NCBI GenBank assembly: GCA_014218235.1
Contig: CM024757.1
Coordinates: 151,355,371 to 151,419,370 of the forward strand
DNA from: Colocasia esculenta
Lineage: Eukaryota; Streptophyta; Magnoliopsida; Alismatales; Araceae
Direction of reading: 5' to 3'
Length of the DNA: 64,000 nt
Shown: positions 34,424 to 46,690 of the stretch, in pieces
How positions within the stretch are numbered: position 1 is the stretch's first letter
How the letters are laid out: every line of letters begins with the position of its first letter
Position numbers and translations under genes: made by a program
Notes under the pieces: generated by a model
What the model was told of the DNA's origin: nothing
What the model saw: only the letters and a program-made list of their open reading frames with translations
Database searches by the model: none

Positions 34424-34759
34424 ATGGATATGAATGCTCAAGAAAGGCTAGTGTCTGTAATGGAATTACTTCAACGAGATGTGGGGTTGTATGCTCAGGC
34501 CTAGAGGGAAGCACATGTGCAAGTAAAGGAGGAATTGTTGAAGCTAACCGCTGGCGCATTTCTGGCAGGAAATCCCCGTGCTTCCTTGGAATCTATGAGT
34601 CAAATAATGAACAATTTGGATAGCCTGAAGTTGGGACAAGAGATGTTGTTACATTAGATTGAAGGGTATTGGGAGGGGCTGTCTGATGCAGCAAGAGAAC
34701 TGTACCATGGGCCTTAGGGAGATAAGCAACCATCTGTAGAATCTGTTGTGCAAACCTGA
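34424..34759 (+). pseudogene. Small ORF upstream of Ty3-E gag (unknown product)
   Basis: From the ATG at 34424 a 111-codon frame runs to TGA at 34757-34759, interrupted by three TAG codons (about residues 27, 77 and 98). Each could be a CAG or similar codon with one transition. The frame starts MDMNAQERLVSVMELLQRDV and reads as a charged helical protein, with KEELLKL and MSQIMNNLDSLKLGQEMLL and hydrophobic spacing that suggests a coiled coil. I do not recognise a family. It lies 316 bp before gag, in the leader, in a place where most Ty3 elements have no gene. It may be an accessory gene, or a 5' extension of gag lost to frame breaks. Confidence 0.5.
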
Positions 34760-35075
34760 CTTAAGGTAGGAAGTGTAGGAACTTACTTTTGTTAACCTCT
34801 CCTTTTGTTAGTAGTGGGTTGTATATATAACTCTCCATGTATATGTGTAATGAGAGGTTAAAGGTGATGATGATGTTGTAAATATTTTCGGCTTACTAAG
34901 GATGATATAAATATTTTCGGCTTATTAAGATAAGAATGATGGTGATATAAATATTTTGGCTTGTTAATGAAAAGTTTGTATGTTATGTGATGACAGAAAA
35001 TTTGTATGTATTGGTTGGGGTGATGATATTAATATATGAATTGTTGGATGTCTCAGATATTTTCGTAAATTAGTT
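34760..35075 (+). other. Spacer between the upstream ORF and gag of Ty3-E
   Basis: AT-rich sequence with three copies of GATATAAATATTTTCGGCTT-like repeats (about 34870-34970, period about 36-50 bp). No ORF is seen. Confidence 0.6.
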
Positions 35076-36266
35076 ATGGATGGAGGCGATGCAAATTGGA
35101 AGAAAATGGAAAGCTCAATGCATGACTTGACACGAGTGATGAGGACAGTGGCTAAGAACAACACTCATAATGGAACAAATCTGTTTAAAGATTTTCGAAG
35201 TCTAGATCCTCCAAGATTTGCAGGTAGCACGGATCCGGATGAGGTCGAAAATTGGTTAAAAGATATTGAAAGAATTTTTAAGGTGATCCAATGTGCGGAA
35301 GAAGATAAGATACATTTAGCAACATTCCAGTTGGATCGGGATGCCTGAGCATGGTGGGAGACTATGGAATCTACTATAGAGGATCCAAATCAGGTAGGTT
35401 GGGAGGAATTTGTTGAGTTGTTCAATGAGCAATATTTTTCTGAAGTGGTTCAAGAAAGAAAGGCTAATGAGTTTGCTAATCTAAAGCAACTCAGAATGAC
35501 AGTGTCGAAATATAAGGCGCAGTTTGCTCGACTCTCTAAGTACGCTTCTCATCTAGTAGCTATAGAAAAATTGAAAGCAAAAAGGTTTATGAACGGTCTA
35601 TGTCCAAACTTCATTACTCAGATAACGCCTCATTTAATTACCACATATTCTGAAATGGTTAAGAAGGTCTTGGCTTTAGAAGCTGCCAATGAAATAGTGG
35701 AAGAGATTAGAGGGAAGTCCGGTGAACATTCTTCCACAACTGACCGTAAAAGGAAGTATGAGATGGGAAATTCCTCTAAAGTACAGCAGTCCACCAAGAA
35801 AGCAAGAAAAGCTCTAGGTGGGAATAAGGACGTTTGTCGACATTGCCATCTCAGTGGACACAAGATTGAGAATTGTTATCGTAGGTTGGGTGCTTGCCAC
35901 CGATGTAGAAGTAATCAACATCGGATTCCTGAATGTCCTATGATGAAGAATGCACGAGCAACCCAAAATCCCCGAGCCAAACAAGGACGTCTACAAGCTA
36001 TTAAGGAAGTGGAACCTGAATCTCCGCAAGAGGGCGGACTTATTGAAGGTACACTTTTAGTAAACTCTAAAACTGCATATGTTTTATTTGATTCAGGAGC
36101 CACACATTCCTTTATTAGTTGTAAGTTTGCTAGATCCTTAGGAATTCAGTCAGTTCCACTACCTGTGCAATTGGAGGTAGCTACTCCTCTTAGCGAGGGT
36201 AAGAGACTTGAATAATTTTTCCCTGCCAGTCAAATTCTAGTTAAAGAACATAATTTCTCGGGTGAT
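35076..36266 (+). pseudogene. Ty3-E gag and start of protease
   Basis: Starting at ATG 35076, the frame encodes Ty3 gag (LDPPRFAGSTDPDEVENWL, AWWETMEST, LFNEQYFSEVVQERKANEF, KLKAKRFMNGLCP) with two intact CCHC knuckles (CRHCHLSGHKIENC, CHRCRSNQHRIPEC) and then the aspartic protease site LFDSGATHSFIS near 36090. Two stops break it: TGA at 35346-35348 (a CGA-to-TGA change before AWWE) and TAA at 36213-36215 (CAA-like). Gag builds the particle and protease matures it. The architecture is the same as in D. Confidence 0.9.
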
Positions 36267-37380
36267 TTGATATGCCTTGAGATGTGGGATTATGATGTAA
36301 TCCTTGGGGAAAAATGGCTATCTAAACATCATGTAAATTTGGATTGCCATTTAAAGCAAGTAACCTTTCTGGGTAAGGAGGTTTACTCTATGACTTTTGA
36401 TAAACCTCATGGAAGAAGTATACCCATAATCTCGGCAGTTAAAGCATGCAAGTTGGTACAAAAAGGGTGTCAAGGATATTTGGCTTCTGTGACATTAATA
36501 AATCAGAATACTATAGGATTGAAGGATATCCCGGTAGTAAAAGACTTTCCTGATGTATATCCTGAGGAATTACCCAGTTTACCACATAGTAGAGAAGTAA
36601 ATTTCTCAATCGAATTGGTACTAGGAGCCACATCAATTTCAAGAACACCTTATCGAATGTCAATGGAAGAGTTGAATAAATTAAAAAGGCAATTGATGGA
36701 ACTGATGGAGAAAAAATTCATTAGACCCCGTACATCTCCTTGGGGTGTTCCAGTACTGTTTGTTAAGAAGAAGGATGAAACTATGTGATTGTGCATAGAT
36801 TATATACAATTGAACCAGTTAACAATTAAGAATAAATATCCACTTCCTAGAATTGATGATCTATTTAATCAATTGCCTGGAGTTCAATATTTTTCAAAGA
36901 TTGATCTTAGATCCGGGTATCATCAATTGAGAATTCAGGAAGAGGATATTCACAAGACAGCTTTTCAAAGTAGATATGGGCATTACGAATTTGTAGTGAT
37001 GCCGTTTGGATTAACCAATGCACCTGCTGCTTTCATGCGATTGATGAATGATGTATTGAGGTCATATTTGGATCAGTTTGTGGTTGTATTTATTGATGAC
37101 ATATTGATTTATTCTAAGAGTATGGAAGAACACGAAGCACATTTACGGGTTACCTTACAATTTCTACAAGACCATAAGTTGTATGCAAAATTTAGTAAAT
37201 GTGAATTTTGGTTGGAACAAGTAATGTTCCTAGGACATGTCATTTCTAGAGAAGGATTGTCAGTGGACTCCTCCAAAATTGAAGCTATCCAGAGATGGGA
37301 ACAACCTAACAACATCACTGAAATTAGAAGTTTTCTAGGTATGGCTGGCTATTACCAGCGGTTTGTTAAAGTGTTTTCCA
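36267..37380 (+). pseudogene. Ty3-E protease end and reverse transcriptase
   Basis: The protease tail YDVILGEKWLSKH leads into RT: TPYRMSMEELNKLK, TSPWGVPVLFVKKKD, a TGA at 36786-36788 (Arg CGA to TGA), LNQLTIKNKYPLPRIDDL, KIDLRSGYHQLRI, catalytic FIDD at 37089-37100, and SFLGMAGYYQRFV. All main RT motifs are present. A one-base loss at about 37380, in an A run, shifts the frame into RNase H. The sequence is of the chromovirus type and close to D. Confidence 0.92.
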
Positions 37381-37870
37381 AATTGCTTCACCTCCTACAC
37401 AACTAATTCGGAAGGGAACTACATTTGAGTGGAATGCGAGTTGTGAATATGCATTTCAGAGATTAAAGGAGTGTTTATCATCCGCACCAGTTCTAGCCTT
37501 ACCAATAGAGGGAAAAATATTTGAAGTTTACACCGATGCATCAAATATCAAATTAGGATGTGTTTTGATGCAAGAAGGAAAAGTTATTGCTTATGCATCT
37601 AGGCAATTAAAGAATCATGAGAAAAATTACCCAGTACATGATTTGTAACTAGCAGCGGTAATTTTTGCTCTAAAGCTCTGGAGACACTATCTGTATGATA
37701 TTCAATTCATAGTGTACTCCGATCATAAAAGTTTAAAATATTTATTTTCACAGAAAGATTTGAATATGAGACAAAGAAGATGGGTGGAATATATCAAGGA
37801 TTATGATTTTATGATTGAGTACCATCCTGGAAAAGGTAATACTATAGCTGACGCTCTTAGTAGGAACCCC
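37381..37870 (+). pseudogene. Ty3-E RNase H
   Basis: In the shifted frame the segment encodes FEVYTDASNIKLGCVLMQ (first Asp), ASRQLKNHEKNYPVHDL, a TAA at 37646-37648, LAAVIFALKLWRHYL, YSDHKSLKYLFSQ, RQRRWVEYIKDYDF and ADALSRNP. The catalytic residues visible are kept. Apart from the frame break and the stop, the domain is complete. Confidence 0.9.
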
Positions 37871-39200
37871 ATAGTGGAATTATTTCATTTGCTAGTCAAA
37901 GAATGGAAACTTTTGGAAGAATTCTCTACATTGAGTTTGAAAGCTGAACCACTAGAAGATAAGGTTATGATTAATAACCTGAAAGTGCAATATGAACTAT
38001 TAAGACAAATTGGTGAACAACAAGACAATGACTCTGCATTGGTAGAAATTAGAGAGAAATTGAATTCTAGACCTGATTTTAATGAAGACACTCATGGAAA
38101 TCTTCGATTCCGAAACAGATTGTGCATACCAGATAATTCAGAAATTAAGAAACAAGTGTTAGAGGAAGCTCATCGAGCACATTATACCATTCATCCGGGA
38201 GCTGTCAAGATGTATCTAGACCTAAAGAAGAATTTTTGGTGGTGTAACATGAAGAAAGACATTGTAGATTATATTGCTAGATTTTTAACATGTCAGAAAA
38301 TCAAGGCTGAACACTAGAAACCTACAGGAGAATTAAAACCCCTTGAGATATCAGAGTGGAAATGAGATAGTGTTGGCATGGACTTTATTGTGGGATTACC
38401 CAGGACACGTAATAGATATGATGCGATGTGGGTAATAATTGATCGACTCACAAAGTTAGCTCATTTCTTAGCTATCAAGATAAAATGGTCTGTCAACATA
38501 TTAGCAACTTTGTACTTGAAGGAAATTGTTCGACTGCATGGAATTCCAAAAGACATCATTTCCGACAGAGATGCAAGATTCACTTCACATTTTTGGAGAG
38601 AACTACAAGATGCACTAGGAACTAAACTGAAGTTTAGTACGGTATTTCATCCTCAAACTGATGGACAAACAGAGCGGGTAAATCAAATTATAAAGGATAT
38701 GTGTCGTGCCTGTGTTCTAGAATTTGGAAATGATTAGGGTAACCATTTAGCAATCATTGAATTTGCTTATAACAACAACTATCAGTCTACAATTCAAATG
38801 GCACCATTTGAAGCTTTATATGGCCGACAGTGCAGATCACCGTTATGTTGGATTGAATTGAATGAATCACACATTCTTGGACCTGAAATGATACAAGAAA
38901 CTATAGAAATTATAAAGTTAGTATAAGATCGAATGAAAGCCGCTCAAGATCGACAGAAAAGTTATGCTGATTGACGAAGAAGACAACTGGAATTTCAACA
39001 AGGTGATCATGTTTTGCTCAAAGTGTCACCTCAAAGAGGAATCAAGAGATTTAGAATTAAAGGAAAACTTAGTCCATGATACATTGGACCATTTGAGATA
39101 TTAAGGAGAGTTGGAAAAATGACGTATCAACTAGCATTACCACCTCAATTGTCCAATGTAGATGACATCTTCCATGTGTCAATGTTGTGCAAATATGTTT
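37871..39200 (+). pseudogene. Ty3-E integrase
   Basis: The HHCC finger is visible (HRAHYTIHPGAVKMY ... LTC), but its first Cys is Phe (TTT at 38282-38284), which would weaken zinc binding. The core has MDFIVGLPRTRNRYDAMWVIID, SDRDARFTSHFW and HPQTDGQTERVNQ, giving the D, D and E residues. Downstream are APFEALYGRQCRSPLCW and YIGPFEI, the GPF/Y motif. Stops at 38315, 38363, 38735 and several after 38900 fit Gln, Trp and Arg codons hit by C-to-T or G-to-A changes. Confidence 0.9.
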
Positions 39201-39475
39201 ATGATCTAGAGCATGTTATTGAATACCAGAATTTGGAAGTACAAGGAAACTTGGCGTATGAAGAGAGACCTGTGCAAATCCTCGACCGAAAGATTAAGCA
39301 TCTTCGGAATAAGGAAGTTTCGTTACTAAAGATTCAATAGAATAAGTGAGGACAAGAAGAAGCAACATGGGAATTAGAAGATGCTATCAAAACCAAGTAT
39401 CCCAAATTGTTTATAGGTGAGTATCACTTATTGATTAATTCCTATCCGTTAAATTTGGAGGACCAAATTTTCTTT
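39201..39475 (+). pseudogene. Chromodomain-like C-terminus of Ty3-E pol
   Basis: The frame continues with YEERPVQILDRKIKHLRNKE, a break by two stops near 39338-39350, and then EEATWELEDAIKTKYPKLF. This pattern (VQILDR...LRNK...ATWE...YP.LF) is the C-terminal chromodomain-like module of Tekay/Del-type chromoviruses, thought to guide integration into heterochromatin. The assignment rests on motif recall, without a search. Confidence 0.7.
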
Positions 39476-39488
39476 AGTTGGGGAGAGT
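39476..39488 (+). other. Polypurine tract of Ty3-E
   Basis: A purine-rich GTTGGGGAGAGT tract directly abuts the 3' LTR start and is the expected plus-strand primer. Confidence 0.8.
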
Positions 39489-42400
39489 TGTAACACCCCA
39501 AAATTATATTTAATGAAAATTTAGATAAATGTGATGATTTTGGTTGACAAACACAATCACTTACATGAGATATAATTATCTTTATTTTAGGAATTATCTT
39601 TGTATTAATAAAATTATTACAGTGTTGTAATCAGGGGTGCGCACTCCGACAGGGCGTCACCGAAATTCTGTAACGGAATTAAAATCTAAAAATACCATAA
39701 TTTCTAGAAAAATGTGCTGGTACTAAACGTCAATATCCGGAATTATTGACGTGCGGATATCAAGATTAAGTTGACACAATGATTTTCTAGGCAATTTTTG
39801 CTGGGTGAAAAATTAATTCTAAAAATTAAACTAAAATCATCATAATTTGTAAAGCCTTTCAATTAGCTTATGTTTGAAATTTCAACTTGTTTGGACATCA
39901 TTTGAATAAAAAAAAAATGTACGGACAAAAGGACCATCTGAATTTTTACCTATTTACGTAATCTAATTTCTTTGATTATTTTGCTTACGTAACATGGGTT
40001 ACGTAATACTCCTTGTACCTCGGGTAAGTGGATTACACGTATCCTAATATGTGTGAGTGGGGTAAAACCCCATGGTTTACGTGGCTGGGCTGTAAGAAGT
40101 TGGAGTTTTACAGTAAAACATGTATGGCTACGTGCCATACATGCATGGAACCCGGAAGTTTATATAATCCCTCTCAAACCATTCATATGGGCTTTTACCC
40201 ACTTGCTCAAACGATCTTCTGCTGCTGCTGCTGCTCTTTTCAAAGTTGTTGCTACTGCTTGTACTGTGGCTGTAGCTACTACTCCTGCTATAGCTGCTGC
40301 TGCTGCTACTCCATCTACTGCACCTGCCGTAGCTACTAGTTTCCACAAGTCTTCTTTCTTCCTGCTGCTGTTGTTGGTTCCTTCGTTGAGGAGAAGTAAA
40401 AAAAGATTTCCAAAGTTCCCTGTGACATGTAGGATTTCTCTCTTTCTTGTCTCTTTCTCTTGTTAAGAGCTTTGTGTTTAAGTGTTTACCATGCTCATAC
40501 CTTGGCTTGGGTTATGTAAACATCCTTAGGAATGCTTTTTCTTATCCATTGTAGTCATGCTTATGCTAATGCTCATGTCTTATCCAAGTATACTTGGGGA
40601 GAATCTTCCTACTAGATGCAAGGAAATGTTGTTTAGAAGAGTTGTATTTACAGTAATCATCCTTTCATAAGTTTCCAAACCACAATGTACTCCTATTGTT
40701 CTACTTCTTTCCCTCATTTAAGTGGTGTTTAGAAATGTAAATAAGACCTATGAAGTGTTGTTAAACATGTATAGAATCATAGGAACACTTAGAAGAGTCT
40801 CCTGAGGTAATGTTAAACCATTTATGGATGGTCAACCAGTGACGGTCGACAGCTAGAACCCATCTGTCGATAGGTATCATGCTTCCAGAACCCAAAAATT
40901 CAGAAACACCAGTAGATGTCGATAGATAGGCTTCATCTGTCGATAGATGGCCTCCATATGTTGACATCCACTTGTGGCCTGTCGACAGACAGGGACCAGA
41001 TTCTAGAATCTTGTTCTGGATGGACAGTGGCTGTCGACAGCCACTCTTTGGCTGTCAGGCTGTCGACAACCATTCTTTGGCTATCAACATACACCTGTCT
41101 GTGGTGTTTAACTAGATCCACTTCTTGTCCAACCCAATGTAGTATCCCGAAAAATTCATTAATATGAAAATATAGATAAATTGAAATTTTATAAATTAAA
41201 AAAACTATTTAAAAGGGTACGCGTCACTATTGCATGCGTATAAACCCATATAAAAATTTCATGAAAATAGTAGTTATACTTTAAACGATATTCTCTAATG
41301 ACCCATTTAGGATTTTGGGCATAGAAAAAATTATTTGGACCAATTTTTAGAATTTATATGACTTATTATGGTAATTAAGGAATAAGTCGAAAAACTTGTT
41401 ATTTTATGAACCAAAGTGAATTAAATATTAAAATAAAATTATGGGTAGTAGTTCATCATAAGAATTTGGACCAATGGACCTCTCATAGCCCATGAATAAT
41501 TTCAAGTAAGAAATGCAATAAAAATCTGTAACTCTATTATTCCCTAATTAAAAAGGGAAATCCCATAAGATAAATTCCAATAAATAATGGACTTTGTTTA
41601 ATGGACCATACAAAATTTAATGGACCATATAATTTCACGAGCAAAATCTAATTAGAATCGTCTATAGATTGTTCCATACATCAGGAACAAACCCCCTTTC
41701 GTTTCATAATTTTCCGTTCACCCAATCTTTTGTTCTTAATTTTTGAAGTTCTATAAACTCCATGACCCCGAACCCTCTTGTCAAATTCATATCTCCATGA
41801 ATACCCGTTCTCATGCCACAAAAATTTTACTGGAGATACTGATGATTGTTAGGCTTCTTTTGCCCCTAAAAGCCCTAATTTCCATCTACCCTATCCTACG
41901 AATTAATTCTTGCATCTCAACTATTCACAGTCTTCTATTCTGCATGTTTAACTGGATTTAAGCCTGTTGAAACCATGTTTGTTTTCAAATTCCTAATTAT
42001 TGGAAGTACTCTTGCATGTCTAGATCCCTTTAAAACTAGTTTCATGAATTTTCATCATTTGTGCAATTAGTTATGAATTTTTTAGGCACCCTGTGTCAAA
42101 ACAAGGAAAGTTGGACCGTAATCCTATGCACTGTCCTTTTCCTGCTCGACTCAGGCGCAGGACCTGAAAACATGACGACCTGATAGACCGTGTTCTCAGG
42201 GCCCATTGTAATGTTGTGTCTGTCGCATTCTGAACGGGACAGGCAGAACTGTCGCGATCTAGATTCTTGACCTGACAGCCATGTCGCATTCCATGAACAG
42301 TCCCATCGCATTCCTTAGTCGCCCTGTCACGACCCTTACAAGGATACGTCGCGTTCTGGCTTTTTGTGGCAAAACCCTATATTTTTGCAAGTCTTGACCT

Positions 42401-45309
42401 TCTACATCCTTGTTAATTGTCTTAATGACCAATAAACGAAGTTGATAAATTTGAATAAGTCATTAGTTAATTAAAAGTCATTCACGTGATTATTTCATCT
42501 CCATGATTCTCTTTTACACATATACACACTTGAACCATCCAATATGGCCTAACTTGGCATGAAATTTGTCACATAATACATCTAGCAATTTATTTCAATT
42601 ATATATTTAATTGCCCTATTTTAAATGGACTTGTCTTCGTTTTCTCGCGTTGTTAGGGGATACCATTACCAGCGCTCCATTGTTCTAGAATTCCTGTAGA
42701 ACGTCGAGCACTTGTTTCTCTACACACTTTTCTCTTGACTTGGACGAACTCTCCATCGGATACTCCTTCTTCCAGACTAGTGAATCCTTGTTCAAGGCCT
42801 CCGACTAAGTCTCATGGGTTCCCACATGGTCGGTCGACGAGCTGGTTGTACCCTAACACCTATGATACACTTGAGGGATCAGTAAGATCCATACGACCTT
42901 TGATTGTTCTCTCTCTTATCTTGAATCACGCCGGACCTCTGGACATGTGCATAATATGGTTAGTGAAGGGTAGTGAATTCCACCTGACTGCCAACACCGA
43001 TCACGCGTGTCGTGCAACTGGTACTATCGCTTGTTTAACGTTGTCTTACGAACATGTCCCTGTCTTGGCTACCATCTCTATACTCTCATCTATTCATGTT
43101 CACTCTACTATCTCGTCTATCTCGTGTAGAACTCTCTTGGTACCCTTTGAGCTTTGTGGCTCCTACTATATTGTACTGTTTTTGACTGTCTAGCGCTATA
43201 ATGGGTCTTGTGACTCTACTGAACTTGAATGCATACTGCTGAGGGCATGGAGAGTGTCCGAGGGGCTCCAATCTAGTCCTGGGGGCGGAGAGCCACACGA
43301 AAATACCTGCAGGGGCTAATGACGGTGTCTGCATTTGCATCGGTTCTGACTGACTGTTTTGAATTAGCAAGACATCTGACTGTTATAATGTTACTGTTAG
43401 TCTATTAGATCAGACGTACTGCACTGTTACTGTACTACAACTGACTGTTACTGAACTACTACTGTCCTGTTATTGAGTGACTACTGTCGTACTCTCTCCT
43501 TGCTCTACTCGATACTTGCTATCTTGAGTTATTACGTTCTATCGTGACTTAATCGCATTCAAAGTGCTATACTCTCTCATTGTCTATTGACAATAAAAGT
43601 GCTATATTCTCTCTCAGCTATCTACGAATAACCAAAGAGCTATTACTATTTTGATTGACAAAGGTTAATCAAAAGTGCTATACTATTTCGATTGGTGAAA
43701 ATAAATCAAAATGCAATTTACTCTCTATATGACCAATTACTATCTCTCTCCTTGCTATACATGTCGCTTGCTATTTCTTGACAATGGCGTTACTTGCTAT
43801 TGTTGTTATCGTTTCTATCGTGACTTGACTTTAATCATCGTGCTATACTTGATTCATCGGCTATCTGAACCATGTTACTTGTGTCATTACTTTCTCGACT
43901 TTACATGACTCGCTCTATCATTAGTTACTTTGTCCTTTAAAACATTAATTATTTAAAGAATTCTTGATCCTGAGATTTAAGTCCTACTGGGCATTATCGC
44001 TCACCCTTCGTTATTTGTTATTGTGTCTCAGGTATGTTGGACAATGACGTTACACACACCAATGGGACAGGACCAGAGTGATGAGCGACCTAGAGTTAGT
44101 TGAAGAAGTTACCCTAGTACCATTGAGTCTAATAGTTATTACTTTAGATTTCTTTCTAATGTAGTGATGTCAATGAGCCTTGTACATGGCTCCGAATTAG
44201 TGGTTGTAATAGTCTTAGTGATTTTATAATGAAATGAAGAATTTATTTCAATTATTATTCATTAGATGCTCTAATGTTTGCGTCTGTATGCGCAATTTAC
44301 ATTACCATACTTGATGCTCACGTTTCATCCGATTTATTCCACTGCTAAATTGGAGGGGCGTGACACCCAAGGTGACACACTTTGGTATTAACCAAACAAG
44401 GTGTTTTCCTCATTTTCTTGAATTCCAACTACTTTATCACTAAGAGGAATCATTCAATTGCCATCCACATCCAATTATGGATTGTTCTTGGATACTCCTA
44501 TATATGATTGATTCCTACACGGCTACAACCTTCTGAAGTCATTGGCATTGATTCCCAACCCTTTGCTACATGTGAGATCTTGAGTACTTGTGTACCACAC
44601 TTGAATATTTAATAGAAATGATTTGTGATGACAATTTTGGGTCTTTGGACTCAACTGAGATATATGCCTATGCAAGTGGGGCTGATCTAGTCCCGGGAGG
44701 AGCACCCGAATTCGTTTACAGGCCGTACGGAATGGTAATGGATCTCTTGGATGTTTGGCATTGCATCATACTTGCTTGATTGGTCATCATCTTATTTTAT
44801 CATGAGTTGAACATGTACACGAACCAGAATGTGATTATTCTCTTGATTTCTTTTCTATGCAAATTTAACTCAATACTCTTATTCTACAATTGTTATCTAA
44901 TTGACATGGATATACAATCAACTTTGATATTCAACATTGCTACCAATTAAGTTTCTTGCCCAACTCTTTGGTTATCTTAATCCTTTTGATTAGAAGGGTG
45001 AATCCTACTGGGCACGTTAGCTCATTAAATCTTACTTTTTCAAGTGAACATGATGAGCCAAGCTCTTAAGAGGGTGTGCTGAGCGGGACAACCCATCGTT
45101 TGAATTCCGTAGATTACCTTCTGAGGATTATAGTATAGATAGAAATGTTGTTTTGTTTTCTTTTACTCACTTCTCCTGTGAATTGTTATGAGGAGTGTTT
45201 TGTATATATAAACTTTCGCTGTAATTATGTTAGATGTTTAAATAATCCAAGTTCTATTTCTTAAGTCTATTTTATTTCCCAATAAATAGTTATTTATTAG
45301 AACATGATA
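39489..45309 (+). repeat. Ty3-E 3' LTR with nested solo LTR H
   Basis: The LTR starts TGTAACACCCC and ends ACATGATA next to target duplication GTGGC; the final CA has become TA, while the 5' LTR keeps GACA. Without H (41138-44365) and its duplication it is about 2.59 kb against 2.52 kb for the 5' copy; the excess includes extra GTCGAC palindrome units near 40930-41070. The block TCCTACTGGGC...CTCATT...TTTTTCAAGTGAAC is at 45004-45053. Frames across the GCT-rich stretch (40210-40330) lack an ATG start. Confidence 0.95.
41138..44365 (+). mobile_element. Solo LTR H, F family, inside the E 3' LTR
   Basis: A 3228-bp TGTAGTATCCC...GGGGCGTGACA unit has the target duplication CCCAA (41133-41137 and 44366-44370). 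The empty site is in the E 5' LTR near 23275. It is the same family as the F LTRs but in the opposite orientation. Compared with F it lacks roughly 450 bp around 41638. It keeps the module CCTACTGGGC...CTCACCC...CTCAG|GTATGT (43983-44037) and TCGCGA-type words at 42180-42360. Confidence 0.95.
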
Positions 45310-45588
45310 GTGGCCAAGGGGTTAGGATAGAGTTAAGACTCTTTTTAGCATAATTATGAGCCAAAATAGTGATGACCTAATCTCTTTTTAATTTATTAAT
45401 AATTTAGGTATGAATTTAACCCTAAATATCTCCCATCCATCATTGGGCTTCAGCTTTATGGCGCATTAACTCATGTATGGACCCTTTAGAATAGTCCATC
45501 TCTTATTTTTACTTATTGGGTTTCAATTATTCATATTTTCTTTTAATTTAAATTCATTTATCGAATTTAAAAATTTAGAGTTGCTACA
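45310..45588 (-). repeat. Ty3-D 5' LTR, distal part
   Basis: This is the other end of the D LTR, resumed after the insertion of E; it begins with the second GTGGC copy and ends GAGTTGCTACA. Minus-strand U3 therefore begins TGTAGCAACTC, like the F and H LTR starts. The D target duplication would be AATGG from 45589, but its partner is not in the window. Confidence 0.85.
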
Positions 45589-46690
45589 AATGGGCTTCGA
45601 GTTGTGCATTCAAAAATGCTTTAGGATCTTATTAATGTATGTCTCCTGAGACAAATTCAGTGATCTTTCCGAGAGATTCTACACAGTCTTCACTCCGAGC
45701 ACATAGCTTGCTTCATATCTTTCATCTCAAATGTGGAAGACAACCACCTCTTAGTGGCTTTGATTAACTCCATATCATTTCTTACCATTAAAATATCATC
45801 AACATATAATGGTAAGATGAGAAATGTTTCTCCCACTCACTGACATACACACAATGGTCTTCTTCGATCGTTTCAAAACCTTATGAGACAATCGTTATAT
45901 GAAATTTTAAATACCACTATCTAGACGATTGTTTCAATCCATATATAGAGCGTTTAAGGTGGTAACCTTTTTGCTCTTCGCCTTTAGTCTCAAAACCCTC
46001 TGTTTGAGCCATATATATTTCTTCGCCTAGTTGTCCATTGAGTAATGTAGTCTTTACAACGATTTGGAACAATTCCAAATCCAAATCTGCAACAATGGCC
46101 AGAATAAGACGAACATATGAGAATCTCATCATAGGTGAAAATGTCTGATCATAATCTATACCCTCTTTTTGGGTATAACCTTTTCCCACAAGCCTTGCTT
46201 TATACTTGTCAATTGTCCCATCAACTTTGCGTTTAAGCTTGAAAACCCATTTGTTTCCAATCGCCTAACGCTCAGATGGGAGATGAACTAACTCCCAGAC
46301 TTTATTTTGTGACAATGAATGAATCTCCTCTTGCATGACAACTTCCCATTCTTTCCTAAATGATGACGCAAGAGCTTCTTGAACAGATATAGGCTTTTCA
46401 TCATCTATGGGTTCACAAAGAAGTACCTCATTGTCAATTTAAAAAAATTGACAAGTTATATGCCCACGCTAGCTACGACGTAAAGAATCTTAACTGTCTA
46501 TTGGTGCACTCCCACTTGGCGCACTCCCACCAGACTGACCATCCTTCTCATTTTCGGTGGACATTAGTTGGGGAACACATTCCCTCCCTTCTCCAGAAGA
46601 TGGTAGGATATTCAATTGTTCATCTGTTTCATGAAGATCAAGATTTTTTTCATTGTTGCCAAGATTAGGAAATTCTTGCTCTAGGAAAAC
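45589..46690 (-). pseudogene. Copia-G reverse transcriptase (partial)
   Basis: On the minus strand, from about 46440 down, RT reads through breaks: EALASSFRKEWEVVMQEE, GNKWVFKLKRKVDGTIDKYK, GIDYDQTFSPMMRFSYVRLI, LNGQLGEEIYMAQ, YGLKQSS, YVDD at 45795-45806, and LSQETYINKILKHF before the cut at 45589. Only 45917-46189 is an open frame of any length. The rest of RT and RNase H lie beyond the D insertion, off the left side. The sequence type differs from the Sirevirus-like elements; it resembles the Tork/Ale-type copia elements, without certainty. Confidence 0.85.
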
